From: Lactococcus lactis
GTDB lineage: Bacteria; Bacillota; Bacilli; Lactobacillales; Streptococcaceae
Length of the DNA stretch: 64,000 bases
Direction of reading: 5' to 3'
NCBI RefSeq assembly: GCF_029023865.1
Contig: NZ_CP118969.1
Span: forward strand, 310,001 to 374,000
Shown here: piece by piece, positions 23,579 through 32,886 of the stretch
Position numbering within the stretch: position 1 is the first letter of the stretch
How the letters are laid out: each line of letters begins with the position of its first letter
Position numbers and translations under genes: made by a program
The notes under the pieces: model-generated
Database searches by the model: none
What the model was told of the DNA's origin: nothing
Seen by the model: the letters and a program-made list of their open reading frames with translations, nothing else

Positions 23579-25744
23579 ATGTCAGATAATAAAAGAAAAA
23601 ATGATAAGCGCAAGCAATCCGATAAGTCTAAAAAATCACATAAAGAAGTAAAAATTTTAAAAGATCCAACTAAATTAATTCCAAAACGAGTGAACCTCTT
23701 ATTTTTTGTTATCTTTGTTTTGTTTATGATTTTAATTGGAAAGCTCTTCAATATGCAGGTATTGAATTCACATTTCTATGCCGAAAAATCAATTAGTGCA
23801 GGCGGAGATGTTCAAATTATTGAAGGTGCGCCTCGCGGAAATATTTATGATGCAACAGGAAAAGCTTTGGCATCTACAGTTGCGGTACAGGCTGTTGAAT
23901 TTACAAGAAGTCAAAATGCTACTGCTGATGAAATGTATCAGGTAGCCAATAACTTAGCAACTATTTTATCTAATAACATTGATGTTGCTGATTTGACAAC
24001 GCGTGATAAAAAAGACTATTTCTTGGCTAATTCTAAAAATCTAGAAAAAATAGCTAATAGTTTATCTGAAAAGGAAAAGAAAGATAAACATGGTAATGAT
24101 TTAACTGGTTCACAAATTTATGATGTCGAATTAAGTAAAGTTAAAGATAGTGACTTGAACTTTACAGCAGAACAAACTTTTGCCGCAAAATTATTCAAAG
24201 AAATGAATAGTACCACTACTTTTAACACTACTAAAATTGCTACTGGAAGTATTACAGCAGAGCAACAAGCGACAATTGCCGAACAAGAAGGCGATTTACC
24301 AGGAATTACAATTGGAACTTCTTGGGACCGTTCATATGCTCAAAATTCTTTGACACCACTTATGGGAACTATTACTTCACAAAAATCAGGAATTCCAGCA
24401 GAGGATTTGGATGCCTATCTTAAAAAAGGTTATCAACGTAATGACCGTGTGGGAACTGGGCTTCTTGAAAAGGGATACGAAAGTGAACTTCAAGGAACAC
24501 ATAATATCAGTAAGGTTAAATTTGACAAAAATGGTGATGTTTCTGGAACAAAAACAATCCAAAAAGGAAAACGTGGGGATGATTTAAAATTAACTATTAA
24601 CTTAGATTTCCAAAATGGGGTTAATAATATTGTTAAAACACAATTAGACCAACTGATTGCCCAAGGCTACGGTCAGTATAATAGAGGGGCTTATGCTGTT
24701 GTGTTAAATGTTAAAACAGGGGCAGTCTTAGCTTTATCTGGCTATCAACGGGATCCTAATACAGGAGCAATTACGGAAAATACTTTAGGAACTTTCCAAA
24801 GCGTCTTCACACCGGGGTCTGTTGTCAAAATGGGAACATTGACTGCTGCTTGGAATGCTGGTGTAATTTCTGGGAATGACACTTTAACGGCACAGTCTAT
24901 TCAATTTAAAGATTCTAATCCTATCAATGACTGGTGGGGAGACGCTTCACCAATGGCTTTAACAGCTGTTGAAGCTTTGCAATATTCATCAAATACTTAC
25001 ATGATGCAATTGGCAATGAGAATGTTAGGTGCTCCTTATACGGCAGCTAATCAATTTTTGGATGATACCAACCGAGTAAAAGTTTATGAGCAGTTTCGTA
25101 AGGCTTTTGCTTCTTATGGTTTAGGGGCATCAACTGGTTTTGATATACCTGGAGAATCAACGGGATATCTCCCTTCAGCTAAATCTGAAGCGGCTTCTGG
25201 GGTCAATGTATTGTATGAATCATTTGGTCAGTATGATAATTATACGCCGCTTCAGTTGGCGGTTTATGCGGCAACTTTAGGAAATAACGGAACTCGTTTG
25301 TCACCACACATTGTCCAAGGAATTTATGAAGGTGGAACTGACGGACAACCTGGCACGCTTATCAAAAATATTACTCCTAAAATCATGGATAAGGTAAATA
25401 TCACTCCCGATAATATGGATGTTCTTCATCAGGGGATGTATGCTGTTGTTCATGGGGCTGGTGGATTGACTACTGGTCGTTCAATGGATTCATCAAAGGT
25501 TTCTATCTCTGGTAAAACAGGGACTTCCGAAAGTACAAAAGTATTGGCAGATGGTAGTCAAGTTATTGTAACAGCTAATAATGCAGTGGCCTTTGCTCCT
25601 TCTGACAACCCAGAAATTGCTATTGCGGTTGTACTTCCAGATAATACTGAAAGTAATGCTTCAAGTGGAACAAAAGCAAACCAAAGTATTGTAACGGGAA
25701 TTACTGATTTGTATTATTCAAATGAGGCTTTTCGTAAAAATTAA
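23579..25744 (+). CDS. pbp2B: Penicillin-binding protein 2B, septal transpeptidase
   Basis: A 721-residue class B PBP. A basic cytoplasmic tail (residues 1-37) leads to one membrane helix (about 40-60) and a dimerisation domain beginning APRGNIYD. The transpeptidase motifs are Ser414-Val-Val-Lys417, Ser470-Ser-Asn472 and Lys646-Thr-Gly-Thr. It cross-links peptidoglycan at the septum in streptococcal-type cocci. The order pbp2B-recR-ddl-murF is the same as in streptococci, supporting the name. ATG follows TTGGAG. A terminator follows, so recR has its own start. Confidence 0.93.
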   Translation: MSDNKRKNDKRKQSDKSKKSHKEVKILKDPTKLIPKRVNLLFFVIFVLFMILIGKLFNMQVLNSHFYAEKSISAGGDVQIIEGAPRGNIYDATGKALASTVAVQAVEFTRSQNATADEMYQVANNLATILSNNIDVADLTTRDKKDYFLANSKNLEKIANSLSEKEKKDKHGNDLTGSQIYDVELSKVKDSDLNFTAEQTFAAKLFKEMNSTTTFNTTKIATGSITAEQQATIAEQEGDLPGITIGTSWDRSYAQNSLTPLMGTITSQKSGIPAEDLDAYLKKGYQRNDRVGTGLLEKGYESELQGTHNISKVKFDKNGDVSGTKTIQKGKRGDDLKLTINLDFQNGVNNIVKTQLDQLIAQGYGQYNRGAYAVVLNVKTGAVLALSGYQRDPNTGAITENTLGTFQSVFTPGSVVKMGTLTAAWNAGVISGNDTLTAQSIQFKDSNPINDWWGDASPMALTAVEALQYSSNTYMMQLAMRMLGAPYTAANQFLDDTNRVKVYEQFRKAFASYGLGASTGFDIPGESTGYLPSAKSEAASGVNVLYESFGQYDNYTPLQLAVYAATLGNNGTRLSPHIVQGIYEGGTDGQPGTLIKNITPKIMDKVNITPDNMDVLHQGMYAVVHGAGGLTTGRSMDSSKVSISGKTGTSESTKVLADGSQVIVTANNAVAFAPSDNPEIAIAVVLPDNTESNASSGTKANQSIVTGITDLYYSNEAFRKN

Positions 25745-25779
25745 AAAAAGTTCTCTCTGATAGGAGAGGCTTTTTATTT
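25743..25779 (+). terminator. Terminator of pbp2B
   Basis: AAAAAAAGTTCTCTC, loop and GGAGAGGCTTTTT, using two G-T pairs, with a T-run. Confidence 0.75.
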
Positions 25780-25882
25780 ATAAGTGATTGAGAATTCTAT
25801 CACCTTTCCTTTTCATTTTCAGTCTTTTATAGTAAAATTAATAAATTGAATAAAATATTTACAAGTGAAGAATTGGTGAAAT

Positions 25883-26479
25883 ATGTATTATCCTGAACCT
25901 ATTGCTCGCCTGATTGAGTCGTTTTCAAAATTACCAGGGATTGGTCAAAAAACAGCGACTCGATTGGCTTTTTATACGATTGGCATGGAAGATCAAGATG
26001 TCAATGAATTTGCAAAAAATCTTCTGTCAGCAAAACGGGATTTGAGTTTTTGCTCGATTTGTGGGAATTTAACAGAAAGTGATCCTTGCGCCATTTGTAC
26101 CGACCCAACGCGTGATCGAACAACTATATTGGTCGTTGAAGAATCTAAAGATGTTCTTGCTATGGAAAAAATTCGGGAATATCGAGGACTTTATCATGTT
26201 TTGCATGGCACGATTAGTCCAATGAATGGGATTTCTCCTGATGAAATTAATGTTAAAACATTGATTACAAGATTAATGGATTCAGAGGTTAAAGAAGTGA
26301 TTATCGCAACTAATGCCACTTCTGACGGAGAAGCAACCGCCATGTATCTGGCTCGAATGATTAAGCCTGCAGGAATTAAAGTGACTCGCTTGGCTCGTGG
26401 ATTAGCTGTAGGATCTGATATAGAATACGCAGATGAAATTACTTTATCAAAAGCGGTAGAGAATCGGTTGGAAATTTGA
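25883..26479 (+). CDS. recR: Recombination mediator RecR
   Basis: A 198-residue DNA-repair protein that works with RecO and RecF to load RecA. The order is helix-hairpin-helix ([18 protein letters not shown], residues 13-30), the four-Cys zinc motif [16 protein letters not shown] (about residues 54-69) and a Toprim domain with [14 protein letters not shown] and [18 protein letters not shown]. Length is standard. It lies between two cell-wall genes as in streptococci. Confidence 0.96.
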   Translation: MYYPEPIARLIESFSKLPGIGQKTATRLAFYTIGMEDQDVNEFAKNLLSAKRDLSFCSICGNLTESDPCAICTDPTRDRTTILVVEESKDVLAMEKIREYRGLYHVLHGTISPMNGISPDEINVKTLITRLMDSEVKEVIIATNATSDGEATAMYLARMIKPAGIKVTRLARGLAVGSDIEYADEITLSKAVENRLEI

Positions 26480-26595
26480 TTTTTTCTGTGGTAAAATAAA
26501 AAAGACAATTGCTGACAGAATTGTATTGTAAAAATATCGCATGCTGTCAGTAAAAAGAAGTGTCTGACAAAGCTGTCAGTAAAAAAGGAAGAAAT

Positions 26596-27645
26596 ATGTC
26601 AAAAGAAACATTAATTTTGTTGTATGGTGGTCGTTCTGCTGAGCGAGAAGTATCAGTTTTATCAGCAGAATCGGTGATGAGAGCTGTTAATTATTCTCGT
26701 TTTGTTGTAAAAACTTACTTTATCACTAAGGGTGGTGAATTCATAAAAACGCAAGAATTTACTGACAAACCTGCTGAAGAAGAAAAACTACTGACAAATG
26801 ATTTGGCAGAATCTTATCCAAAGATTTCACCAGCAGCAATTTACGAAAAAGATGCCGTTGTATTCCCAGTTTTACATGGACCAATGGGTGAAGATGGCTC
26901 GATTCAAGGATTTTTAGAAATTTTACGTTTGGCATATGTTGGTCCAAATATTTTATCTGCTTCAAGCACAATGGATAAATTATTGGCAAAACACGTTTTT
27001 GAAGCGGTTGGTGTACCCCAGGTTCCTTATGTTGCAGCTTTTGCTGACGAAAATCAAGGAGAAATTGCTCAAGAAGTAGTCGAAAAATTAGAATTTCCAG
27101 TTTTTGTTAAACCTGCTAATATGGGTTCTAGTGTTGGAATTTCAAAAGTTGATGATTTAGCAGACCTTCAACCTGCGCTAAGCGAAGCCTATAAATATGA
27201 TAACCGTGTTGTCATTGAACAAGGGGTGGATGCACGTGAAATTGAATGTGCTGTTTTGGGAAATAATAGTGACGTGTCTGCAACGCTTCCAGGTGAAGTT
27301 GTGAAAGATGTTGAGTTTTATGATTACAACTCAAAATATATTGATAATAAAATTCAAATGGACATTCCAGCAAAAGTTCCTGCTGATTTAGCTCAAAAAA
27401 TGCAAGAATATGCTATAAAAGCGTACAAGGCAGTTAATGGGACGGGCTTGTCACGTTGCGATTTCTTTGTGACTAAGGATGGAAATGTTTATCTCAATGA
27501 AATTAATGCCATTCCAGGATTCACACAATGGTCAATGTATCCATTGCTTTGGGAAAATATGGGCTTATCTTATTCTGATTTAATTGAAAAGTTAGTTGAT
27601 TTAGCTAAAGAAACTTTTGAAACACGTGAAAATCATCTTTTATAA
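26596..27645 (+). CDS. ddl: D-alanine--D-alanine ligase
   Basis: A 349-residue ATP-grasp enzyme making the D-Ala-D-Ala dipeptide for peptidoglycan. Motifs are [18 protein letters not shown] at the start, [30 protein letters not shown] (ATP-binding loop) and the metal/substrate segment [21 protein letters not shown] 26596 follows AAGGAAG; a GTG 12 codons earlier lies in repeat-word sequence and is rejected. It supplies the dipeptide that MurF, encoded next, attaches. Confidence 0.96.
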   Translation: MSKETLILLYGGRSAEREVSVLSAESVMRAVNYSRFVVKTYFITKGGEFIKTQEFTDKPAEEEKLLTNDLAESYPKISPAAIYEKDAVVFPVLHGPMGEDGSIQGFLEILRLAYVGPNILSASSTMDKLLAKHVFEAVGVPQVPYVAAFADENQGEIAQEVVEKLEFPVFVKPANMGSSVGISKVDDLADLQPALSEAYKYDNRVVIEQGVDAREIECAVLGNNSDVSATLPGEVVKDVEFYDYNSKYIDNKIQMDIPAKVPADLAQKMQEYAIKAYKAVNGTGLSRCDFFVTKDGNVYLNEINAIPGFTQWSMYPLLWENMGLSYSDLIEKLVDLAKETFETRENHLL

Positions 27646-27652
27646 AAAATAC

Positions 27653-27690
27653 AAATCTGTCAGTAAATCGATTGCTGACAGATTTTTTTG
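27653..27690 (+). terminator. Terminator of ddl from a CTGTCAG/CTGACAG pair
   Basis: AAATCTGTCAG, an 11-base loop and CTGACAGATTTTTTT. It ends only 30 bases before the murF start codon. Confidence 0.85.
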
Positions 27691-27701
27691 TCAGTAAAAA
27701 G

Positions 27702-27710
27702 TGTTATAAT
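27702..27710 (+). promoter_or_regulatory. Extended -10 promoter of murF
   Basis: TGTTATAAT lies between the ddl terminator and murF. It ends ten bases before ATG, so the expected transcript would start about three bases before the start codon and would exclude the GGAG at 27711-27714. Confidence 0.5.
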
Positions 27711-27719
27711 GGAGTCACT

Positions 27720-29042
27720 ATGAAACTCACAATTCACGAAATCGCCCAAGTCGTTGGCGCAAAAAATGATTGGTCGCAACTGGCAGATTTGTCAGTCAAT
27801 AAAATTGAATTTGACAGCCGTTTGATTGAAAAAGGGGATATCTTTTTGCCACTTAAGGGGGCACGAGATGGTCATGATTTCATCAAAATCGCTTTTGATA
27901 ATGGAGCAATAATCAGCTTTTCAGAAAAAGAAGTCGAACAAGCTCATCTCTTGGTTGACGATAATCTGCTTGCTTTCCAAAAATTAGCAAAATATTATCT
28001 TGAAAAGACAAAAGTTCCAGTCATTGCGGTGACAGGTTCAAATGGAAAAACAACAACCAAAGACATGATTGCTGCTGTTTTGTCTAAGAAATTTAAAACA
28101 TACAAAACACAAGGAAATCACAATAATGAAATCGGCTTACCCTACACCATTTTACATATGCCGGACGATACTGAAAAATTAGTTTTGGAAATGGGAATGG
28201 ATCACCCTGGTGATATTGATTTTTTATCAGAACTTGCTAAGCCTGAACTTGCTGTCATTACCTTAATTGGTGAAGCACATCTTGAACATATGGGAAGTCG
28301 CGAAAATATTGCTAAAGGGAAAATGGGGATTACGGCTGGTTTGCATGGTGAGCTTATTGCCCCTGCTGACCCAATTATTAATGCTTTTATCCCAGACAAT
28401 CAAAAAATTATTCGCTTTGGTTTGCCCGGTGAAGATTTATTTATTACAAAATTAGTCGAACACAAAGAAAAATTAACTTTTGAAACTAATTTTTTAGATG
28501 AATCAATTACTATTCCAGTTCCTGGTAAATATAACGCGACGAATGCTATGTTAGCTGCTTTTGTTGGCTTACATTATGGACTTTCAGAAGCCGAAATAAA
28601 AAAAGCTTTGAAAGAAGTAGAGCTGACCAGAAATCGGACAGAGTGGAAAAAAGCAAAAAATGGTGCAGACCTTTTGAGTGATGTTTATAATGCCAATCCG
28701 ACAGCAATGCGTTTGATTTTGGAAACTTTCCAAGCCATTCCTAAAAATGAGAATGGTCGAAAGATTGCAGTTCTTGCTGATATGTTAGAACTTGGACCCA
28801 GTGCAGCCCAACTCCATAAAGATTTATTGAAATCTATTGATTTCAATAAAATTGATAAAGTCTATCTTTATGGTAAAATGATGAAAAACTTGGCAGAAAT
28901 TTCGACTGACAAAGCGGTCAGCTATTTTACAGATTTAGATTTACTGACAGAAAGTCTGTCAGCAGATTTGAAACCAACTGACCAAGTATTATTCAAAGGT
29001 TCAAATAGCATGAAACTTTCAGAGGTTGTTGAAAAATTATAA
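27720..29042 (+). CDS. murF: UDP-MurNAc-tripeptide--D-Ala-D-Ala ligase
   Basis: A 440-residue Mur ligase completing the UDP-MurNAc-pentapeptide. The ATP loop is VTGSNGKTTTKDMIA near residue 108, followed by the carbamylated-lysine region and DVYNANPTAMRLILE near residue 325. The C-terminal domain contains a stretch LDLLTESLSADLKPTD coded by two CTGACAG words. ATG 27720 has GGAG five bases upstream, yet the only visible promoter would exclude that site. Substrate comes from Ddl, the gene before. Confidence 0.94.
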   Translation: MKLTIHEIAQVVGAKNDWSQLADLSVNKIEFDSRLIEKGDIFLPLKGARDGHDFIKIAFDNGAIISFSEKEVEQAHLLVDDNLLAFQKLAKYYLEKTKVPVIAVTGSNGKTTTKDMIAAVLSKKFKTYKTQGNHNNEIGLPYTILHMPDDTEKLVLEMGMDHPGDIDFLSELAKPELAVITLIGEAHLEHMGSRENIAKGKMGITAGLHGELIAPADPIINAFIPDNQKIIRFGLPGEDLFITKLVEHKEKLTFETNFLDESITIPVPGKYNATNAMLAAFVGLHYGLSEAEIKKALKEVELTRNRTEWKKAKNGADLLSDVYNANPTAMRLILETFQAIPKNENGRKIAVLADMLELGPSAAQLHKDLLKSIDFNKIDKVYLYGKMMKNLAEISTDKAVSYFTDLDLLTESLSADLKPTDQVLFKGSNSMKLSEVVEKL

Positions 29043-29046
29043 TGAT

Positions 29047-29080
29047 AAAAAATACTGACAGAAAGTTAGTATTTTTTTAT
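29047..29080 (+). terminator. Terminator of murF
   Basis: AAAAAATACTGAC, a short loop and GTTAGTATTTTTTT with one G-T pair. Confidence 0.75.
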
Positions 29081-29115
29081 TTTCATTAAATTATCAGAAA
29101 AATACAACAATATTC

Positions 29116-29144
29116 TTGACAATGTATTTTTGAAAAAGTATAAT
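29116..29144 (+). promoter_or_regulatory. Consensus sigma-A promoter of the peptide-transport operon
   Basis: TTGACA, a 17-base spacer and TATAAT: a perfect match to the consensus at both boxes. Transcription should start near 29151, right before a CodY-like box. Confidence 0.9.
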
Positions 29145-29156
29145 AAGTCCACATTT

Positions 29157-29171
29157 AATTTTCAGAATAAT
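29157..29171 (+). promoter_or_regulatory. CodY-like box downstream of the opt promoter
   Basis: AATTTTCAGAATAAT matches 13 of 15 positions of the lactococcal CodY consensus AATTTTCWGAAAATT. Its place just after the transcription start would allow repression when branched-chain amino acids are plentiful, which is known for this operon's family. Confidence 0.7.
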
Positions 29172-29211
29172 ATGAAAATTCAATAGTATCTTTACGATTT
29201 GGAGAAAGCAG

Positions 29212-30864
29212 ATGAAACAAGGAAAAATTATTGGACTCACCAGCATTATTGCCCTGTCAGGAATTATTTTAGTGGCCTGTGGCACAAAAACAAGTGAGCA
29301 AAAAAACATCAAATTTTCAATTCCCACAGATGTGGCATCACTTGATACTACAATTTTAACTGACCAGTATTCTTATGATGTTGCTGGAAATGTGGAAGAA
29401 GGATTGACACGCGTTGACTCTAAAGGAAATGCTGCCTTAGCACTTGCAAAATCAATTGACGTTTCAAAAGACGGCTTGACCTACACGGTTACTCTTAGAG
29501 ATAATTTGAAATGGTCAAACGGTGACAAGTTGACTGCTAAAGATTTTGTTTATTCATGGAAAAGAGCAGTGGACCCTAAAACTGGTTCAGAATATGCCTA
29601 TTTGATGGGGGCAGTTTCTGGGGCTAATGATATTATTTCTGGTAAATCATCACTCGATAGTCTAGGAATTAAAGCCGAGTCAGATACAGAATTTACAGTC
29701 ACATTGGCACAACCAACACCATATTTTAAATTTCTTTTGTCAGAACCTGTTTATTACCCCCTTGACCAAAAAGTTGTTGATAAATATGGCAAACAATATG
29801 GAACGTCCTCAGATAAAACCGTTTATAATGGACCATTCATGTTCAAATCAGATAAAGGTTGGACAGGAACCAATAAAACTTTTTCAATTTATGCCAATCC
29901 AAACTACTATGATAAGTCGGCAGTCAAATCTAAACAAATTGATTTCCAGGTCATTTCAAATGCGAATACGGGAGCACAACTTTATAAACAAGGAAAACTT
30001 GATTTTACACTCCTTTCAACAACTGATTTGATTAATGCCAATAAAAAGACGAAAGGTTATACTGTCTTTAAACAAGCACGGACAGACTATATTGAATACA
30101 ATCAATCCGGTAAAAATGCCTCAAGTCCAGACGCTCAAAAAGCACTAGCTAATCAAAATATTCGTGAAGCCTTAAATTTGGCAACTAACAGAGCAGGAGT
30201 CGTCAAAACAGCCCTACCAGGTTCGACCGTTGCGACAAGCTTTACACCAGTGGGAATGAGCAAGACCTCAACAGGAGAAGATTTTGCAACTTATGCAAAA
30301 CAAGATTATCGCTATGACCCGACAAAAGCAAAAGACCTCTGGGAAAAAGGATTAAAAGAGCTTGGCTTAACCAAGCTCACCCTTACCCTTGAAGCTGCTG
30401 GAGATTTAGCACCGTCAGAAGCAACAGCCAACTTTTTACAAACAGCCTATCAACAAAATCTACCAGGCTTGACTGTCAATTTAAAACTTGTTCCATTCAA
30501 ACAAAGATTGAATGACGCTCAAAATGGAAATTTTGATATGGTTCTCTCAGGTTGGGGTGGAGATTACGCTGAACCTTCAACTTTCTTGCAACTCTTTACG
30601 ACAGGCCAATCATATAATGACGGTAAATTTTCTAGTAAAACTTATGATGATGCCTTTAAAGCAGCAACAACAACGCCAGACGTTCTTGAACCAGCCAAAG
30701 TAGATGAACATTACAAAGCGGCAGAAGCAGCCCTCTATCAAGGGTCCTACATCAATCCAGTTGATTTTCAAGCCAATCCAGCTTTAATGAATCCTAAAAT
30801 TACAGGCCTAGAATTTCATTCAACCGGTTTAGCTTACGACCTAAAATCGGCTTATGTTAAATAA
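29212..30864 (+). CDS. optS: Peptide-binding lipoprotein, first of two
   Basis: A 550-residue extracellular binding protein of the OppA/DppA family (SBP_bac_5). The signal peptide ends in LVAC, with lipidated Cys23. Family segments include LTYTVTLRDNLKWSNGDKLTAKDFVYSWKRAVDP near residue 82 and the peptide-pocket segment MVLSGWGGDYAEPSTFLQLF near residue 440. It is intact, unlike one of the two binding-protein genes reported as broken in some L. cremoris strains. The opt naming (optSABCDF; alternatively dpp) is by operon layout, and which of the two is S and which is A is inferred from order. GGAGAAAG precedes ATG. Confidence 0.85.
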   Translation: MKQGKIIGLTSIIALSGIILVACGTKTSEQKNIKFSIPTDVASLDTTILTDQYSYDVAGNVEEGLTRVDSKGNAALALAKSIDVSKDGLTYTVTLRDNLKWSNGDKLTAKDFVYSWKRAVDPKTGSEYAYLMGAVSGANDIISGKSSLDSLGIKAESDTEFTVTLAQPTPYFKFLLSEPVYYPLDQKVVDKYGKQYGTSSDKTVYNGPFMFKSDKGWTGTNKTFSIYANPNYYDKSAVKSKQIDFQVISNANTGAQLYKQGKLDFTLLSTTDLINANKKTKGYTVFKQARTDYIEYNQSGKNASSPDAQKALANQNIREALNLATNRAGVVKTALPGSTVATSFTPVGMSKTSTGEDFATYAKQDYRYDPTKAKDLWEKGLKELGLTKLTLTLEAAGDLAPSEATANFLQTAYQQNLPGLTVNLKLVPFKQRLNDAQNGNFDMVLSGWGGDYAEPSTFLQLFTTGQSYNDGKFSSKTYDDAFKAATTTPDVLEPAKVDEHYKAAEAALYQGSYINPVDFQANPALMNPKITGLEFHSTGLAYDLKSAYVK

Positions 30865-30870
30865 AAAATA

Positions 30871-30907
30871 CAAAAAGATAAATTTTCTGAAAATTTATCT
30901 TTTTTAT
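30871..30907 (+). terminator. Terminator after first binding protein, containing a perfect CodY box
   Basis: AAAAAGATAAATTTTC, a loop and GAAAATTTATCTTTTTT form the hairpin. Its centre, AATTTTCTGAAAATT (30881-30895), matches the CodY consensus at all 15 positions. Confidence 0.85.
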
Positions 30908-31042
30908 TGAATATTCTTTCTGCAAAAATAAAACACGAACCAGTCAGAGCCCAATTAAATGAAAGGGTTTTAAATAAAAGTGTAGTAATAAATCTTTTTC
31001 AAAAGTTTGTGAAAACTTTCCGCTATTTAAAAATTAAATGTT

Positions 31043-31125
31043 AGTTTTCAGAAAACATAACCATTATACTTTACAATTCAGGTTGAATTAAGTATAATAC
31101 CAATATAATAAATTTTCTGACAATA
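31043..31125 (+). promoter_or_regulatory. Promoter and two CodY-like boxes before the second binding protein
   Basis: A promoter TTACAA (31071) - 16 bases - TATAAT (31093) is flanked by AGTTTTCAGAAAACA (31043-31057, 12 of 15 to the CodY consensus) and AATTTTCTGACAATA (31111-31125, 13 of 15). The rest of the 307-base gap between the two binding-protein genes is AT-rich with no coding potential. So the second half of the operon seems to have its own CodY-responsive start. Confidence 0.65.
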
Positions 31126-31171
31126 ATAAAAATTGCGAAGTCAGACACAATTCATGAAAGAGGGAAATTAC

Positions 31172-32809
31172 ATGAAGACTTATAAAAAAGTTACCTTAGG
31201 TACAGTTGCACTTGGTTCGGCAGCTTTGCTTGCAGCATGCGGCAATAGCGGTTCTAGCTCATCGTCATCATCAAAAGACATTCAATGGAATTTGACATCA
31301 CCTATTCAAACATTGGATTCATCACTCGCGACAGATACATATTCAAATATCATTATTGGTAATACCAATGCTGGTTTGACACGTGTGGACAAAGATGGTA
31401 AAGCACAGCCAGAATTGGCAAAATCAGTTGATGTATCAAAAGATGGCTTGACATATACTTTCCATCTTCGTGATGGCTTGAAATGGTCAAACGGTGATGC
31501 TTTGACAGCTAAAGACTTCGTTTATTCTTGGCAACGTGCGGTTGATCCAGCGACTGCTTCAGAATACGGATACCTCCTTGGCCCAGTTAAAAACGCCAAC
31601 GAGATTAATGGTGGTAAAGCTGATAAATCAACACTTGGTGTTAAAGCAACTGATGACAAAACATTTGTTGTTACCCTTGCACAACCAACACCATACTTTG
31701 AATTCTTGACAGCTAACTCTGTTTATTACCCACTCAACCAAAAAGTGGTTGAAAAATATGGGAAACAATACGGAACATCTTCAGAGAAAATGGTTTACTC
31801 TGGACCATATAAATTTGAAAAATCAAAAGGTTGGAACGGTTCAAACCAAACATTCTCAATCGTGAAGAATGACAATTATTGGGATAAGAGCGCAGTTAAA
31901 ACTAAAGAAATCGACTTCCAAGTGGTTCAAGACCCTAAAACTTCATTTAACCTTTATAAACAAGGTAAGATTGTCCAAGCAAGTATTGGTGACCCAGACC
32001 TTTTCAAAGCAAATAAAAATAATAAAGATGTCGTATCTTTGGATGAAGCAACAACAGCTTACATTCAATATAATCAATCTGGGAAAAATAAAGCTCTTGC
32101 TAACAAGAACATTCGTGAAGCCTTCAACCTTGCTACTGACCGCCAACAATATGTTGATACAGTAACGCCTGCTTCGAATCCTGCGACAGGCTTAACACCA
32201 GCGGGTATGGCTAAAACAAATACTGGTGAAGACTTTGCTAAGTATGCAGCACAACCATATAAATACGATGCCACAGCAGCTAAAGCAGCTTGGGCTAAAG
32301 GATTGAGCGAAATTGGCGAAACTAAACTTACTTTGACTTTAACAACTGATGATACATCAGCTTCTAAAGACTCAGCAACTTTCCTTAAACAAGCATGGGA
32401 AAAACAACTTCCAGGTTTGACTTTGAATATCAAATCAGTACCATTTAAACAACGTTTGAATGACTCTACTACTGGTAACTTTGATATGGTTATCTCACTT
32501 TGGAGTGGTGACTATGCTGAACCGTCAACTTTCCTTGATTTATTTGTAAAAGATGGACCAAATAATAATGGTAAAATCAATAACGTTACTTATGATAAAG
32601 CCATTAAAGCAGCTGAAGTAACAGATGCGCTTGATCCTGAAAAGCACTATGCAGACTATAAAGCGGCTGAAGAAGCACTTTATACAGAATCAAATCTCAA
32701 TCCGCTGTACTTCCGTACAACTCCAGTCCTCCGTAATCCTAACCTTAAGGATGTACGCTTTGGTTCAACTGGTTTAATGTATGACTTCAAAACAGCTTAC
32801 CTCAAATAA
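31172..32809 (+). CDS. optA: Peptide-binding lipoprotein, second of two
   Basis: A 545-residue OppA/DppA-type binding protein close to its upstream neighbour across the full length (for example LKWSNGDALTAKDFVYSWQRAVDP and AQPTPYFEFL). The signal peptide ends LAAC with Cys23. A Ser-rich tether follows the lipid site. ATG 31172 follows AGAGGGA; a TTG 13 codons earlier is rejected. Codon use is more biased to preferred codons than in the first copy, which suggests higher expression. It delivers di-, tri- or oligopeptides to the permease encoded next. Confidence 0.9.
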   Translation: MKTYKKVTLGTVALGSAALLAACGNSGSSSSSSSKDIQWNLTSPIQTLDSSLATDTYSNIIIGNTNAGLTRVDKDGKAQPELAKSVDVSKDGLTYTFHLRDGLKWSNGDALTAKDFVYSWQRAVDPATASEYGYLLGPVKNANEINGGKADKSTLGVKATDDKTFVVTLAQPTPYFEFLTANSVYYPLNQKVVEKYGKQYGTSSEKMVYSGPYKFEKSKGWNGSNQTFSIVKNDNYWDKSAVKTKEIDFQVVQDPKTSFNLYKQGKIVQASIGDPDLFKANKNNKDVVSLDEATTAYIQYNQSGKNKALANKNIREAFNLATDRQQYVDTVTPASNPATGLTPAGMAKTNTGEDFAKYAAQPYKYDATAAKAAWAKGLSEIGETKLTLTLTTDDTSASKDSATFLKQAWEKQLPGLTLNIKSVPFKQRLNDSTTGNFDMVISLWSGDYAEPSTFLDLFVKDGPNNNGKINNVTYDKAIKAAEVTDALDPEKHYADYKAAEEALYTESNLNPLYFRTTPVLRNPNLKDVRFGSTGLMYDFKTAYLK

Positions 32810-32835
32810 TAATAGAGTTTTAGAGCAAGAAAGTT

Positions 32836-32861
32836 AGGATTGGCAGATTGCCAACCCTATC
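32836..32861 (+). promoter_or_regulatory. Stem-loop between binding protein and permease genes
   Basis: AGGATTGGC, AGATT, GCCAACCCT with an outer AAAG/CTTT-like extension. There is no T-run, so it probably sets mRNA stability and the high ratio of binding protein to permease. Confidence 0.55.
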
Positions 32862-32886
32862 TTTTGCTTAGATTAGGAAATTTTTT

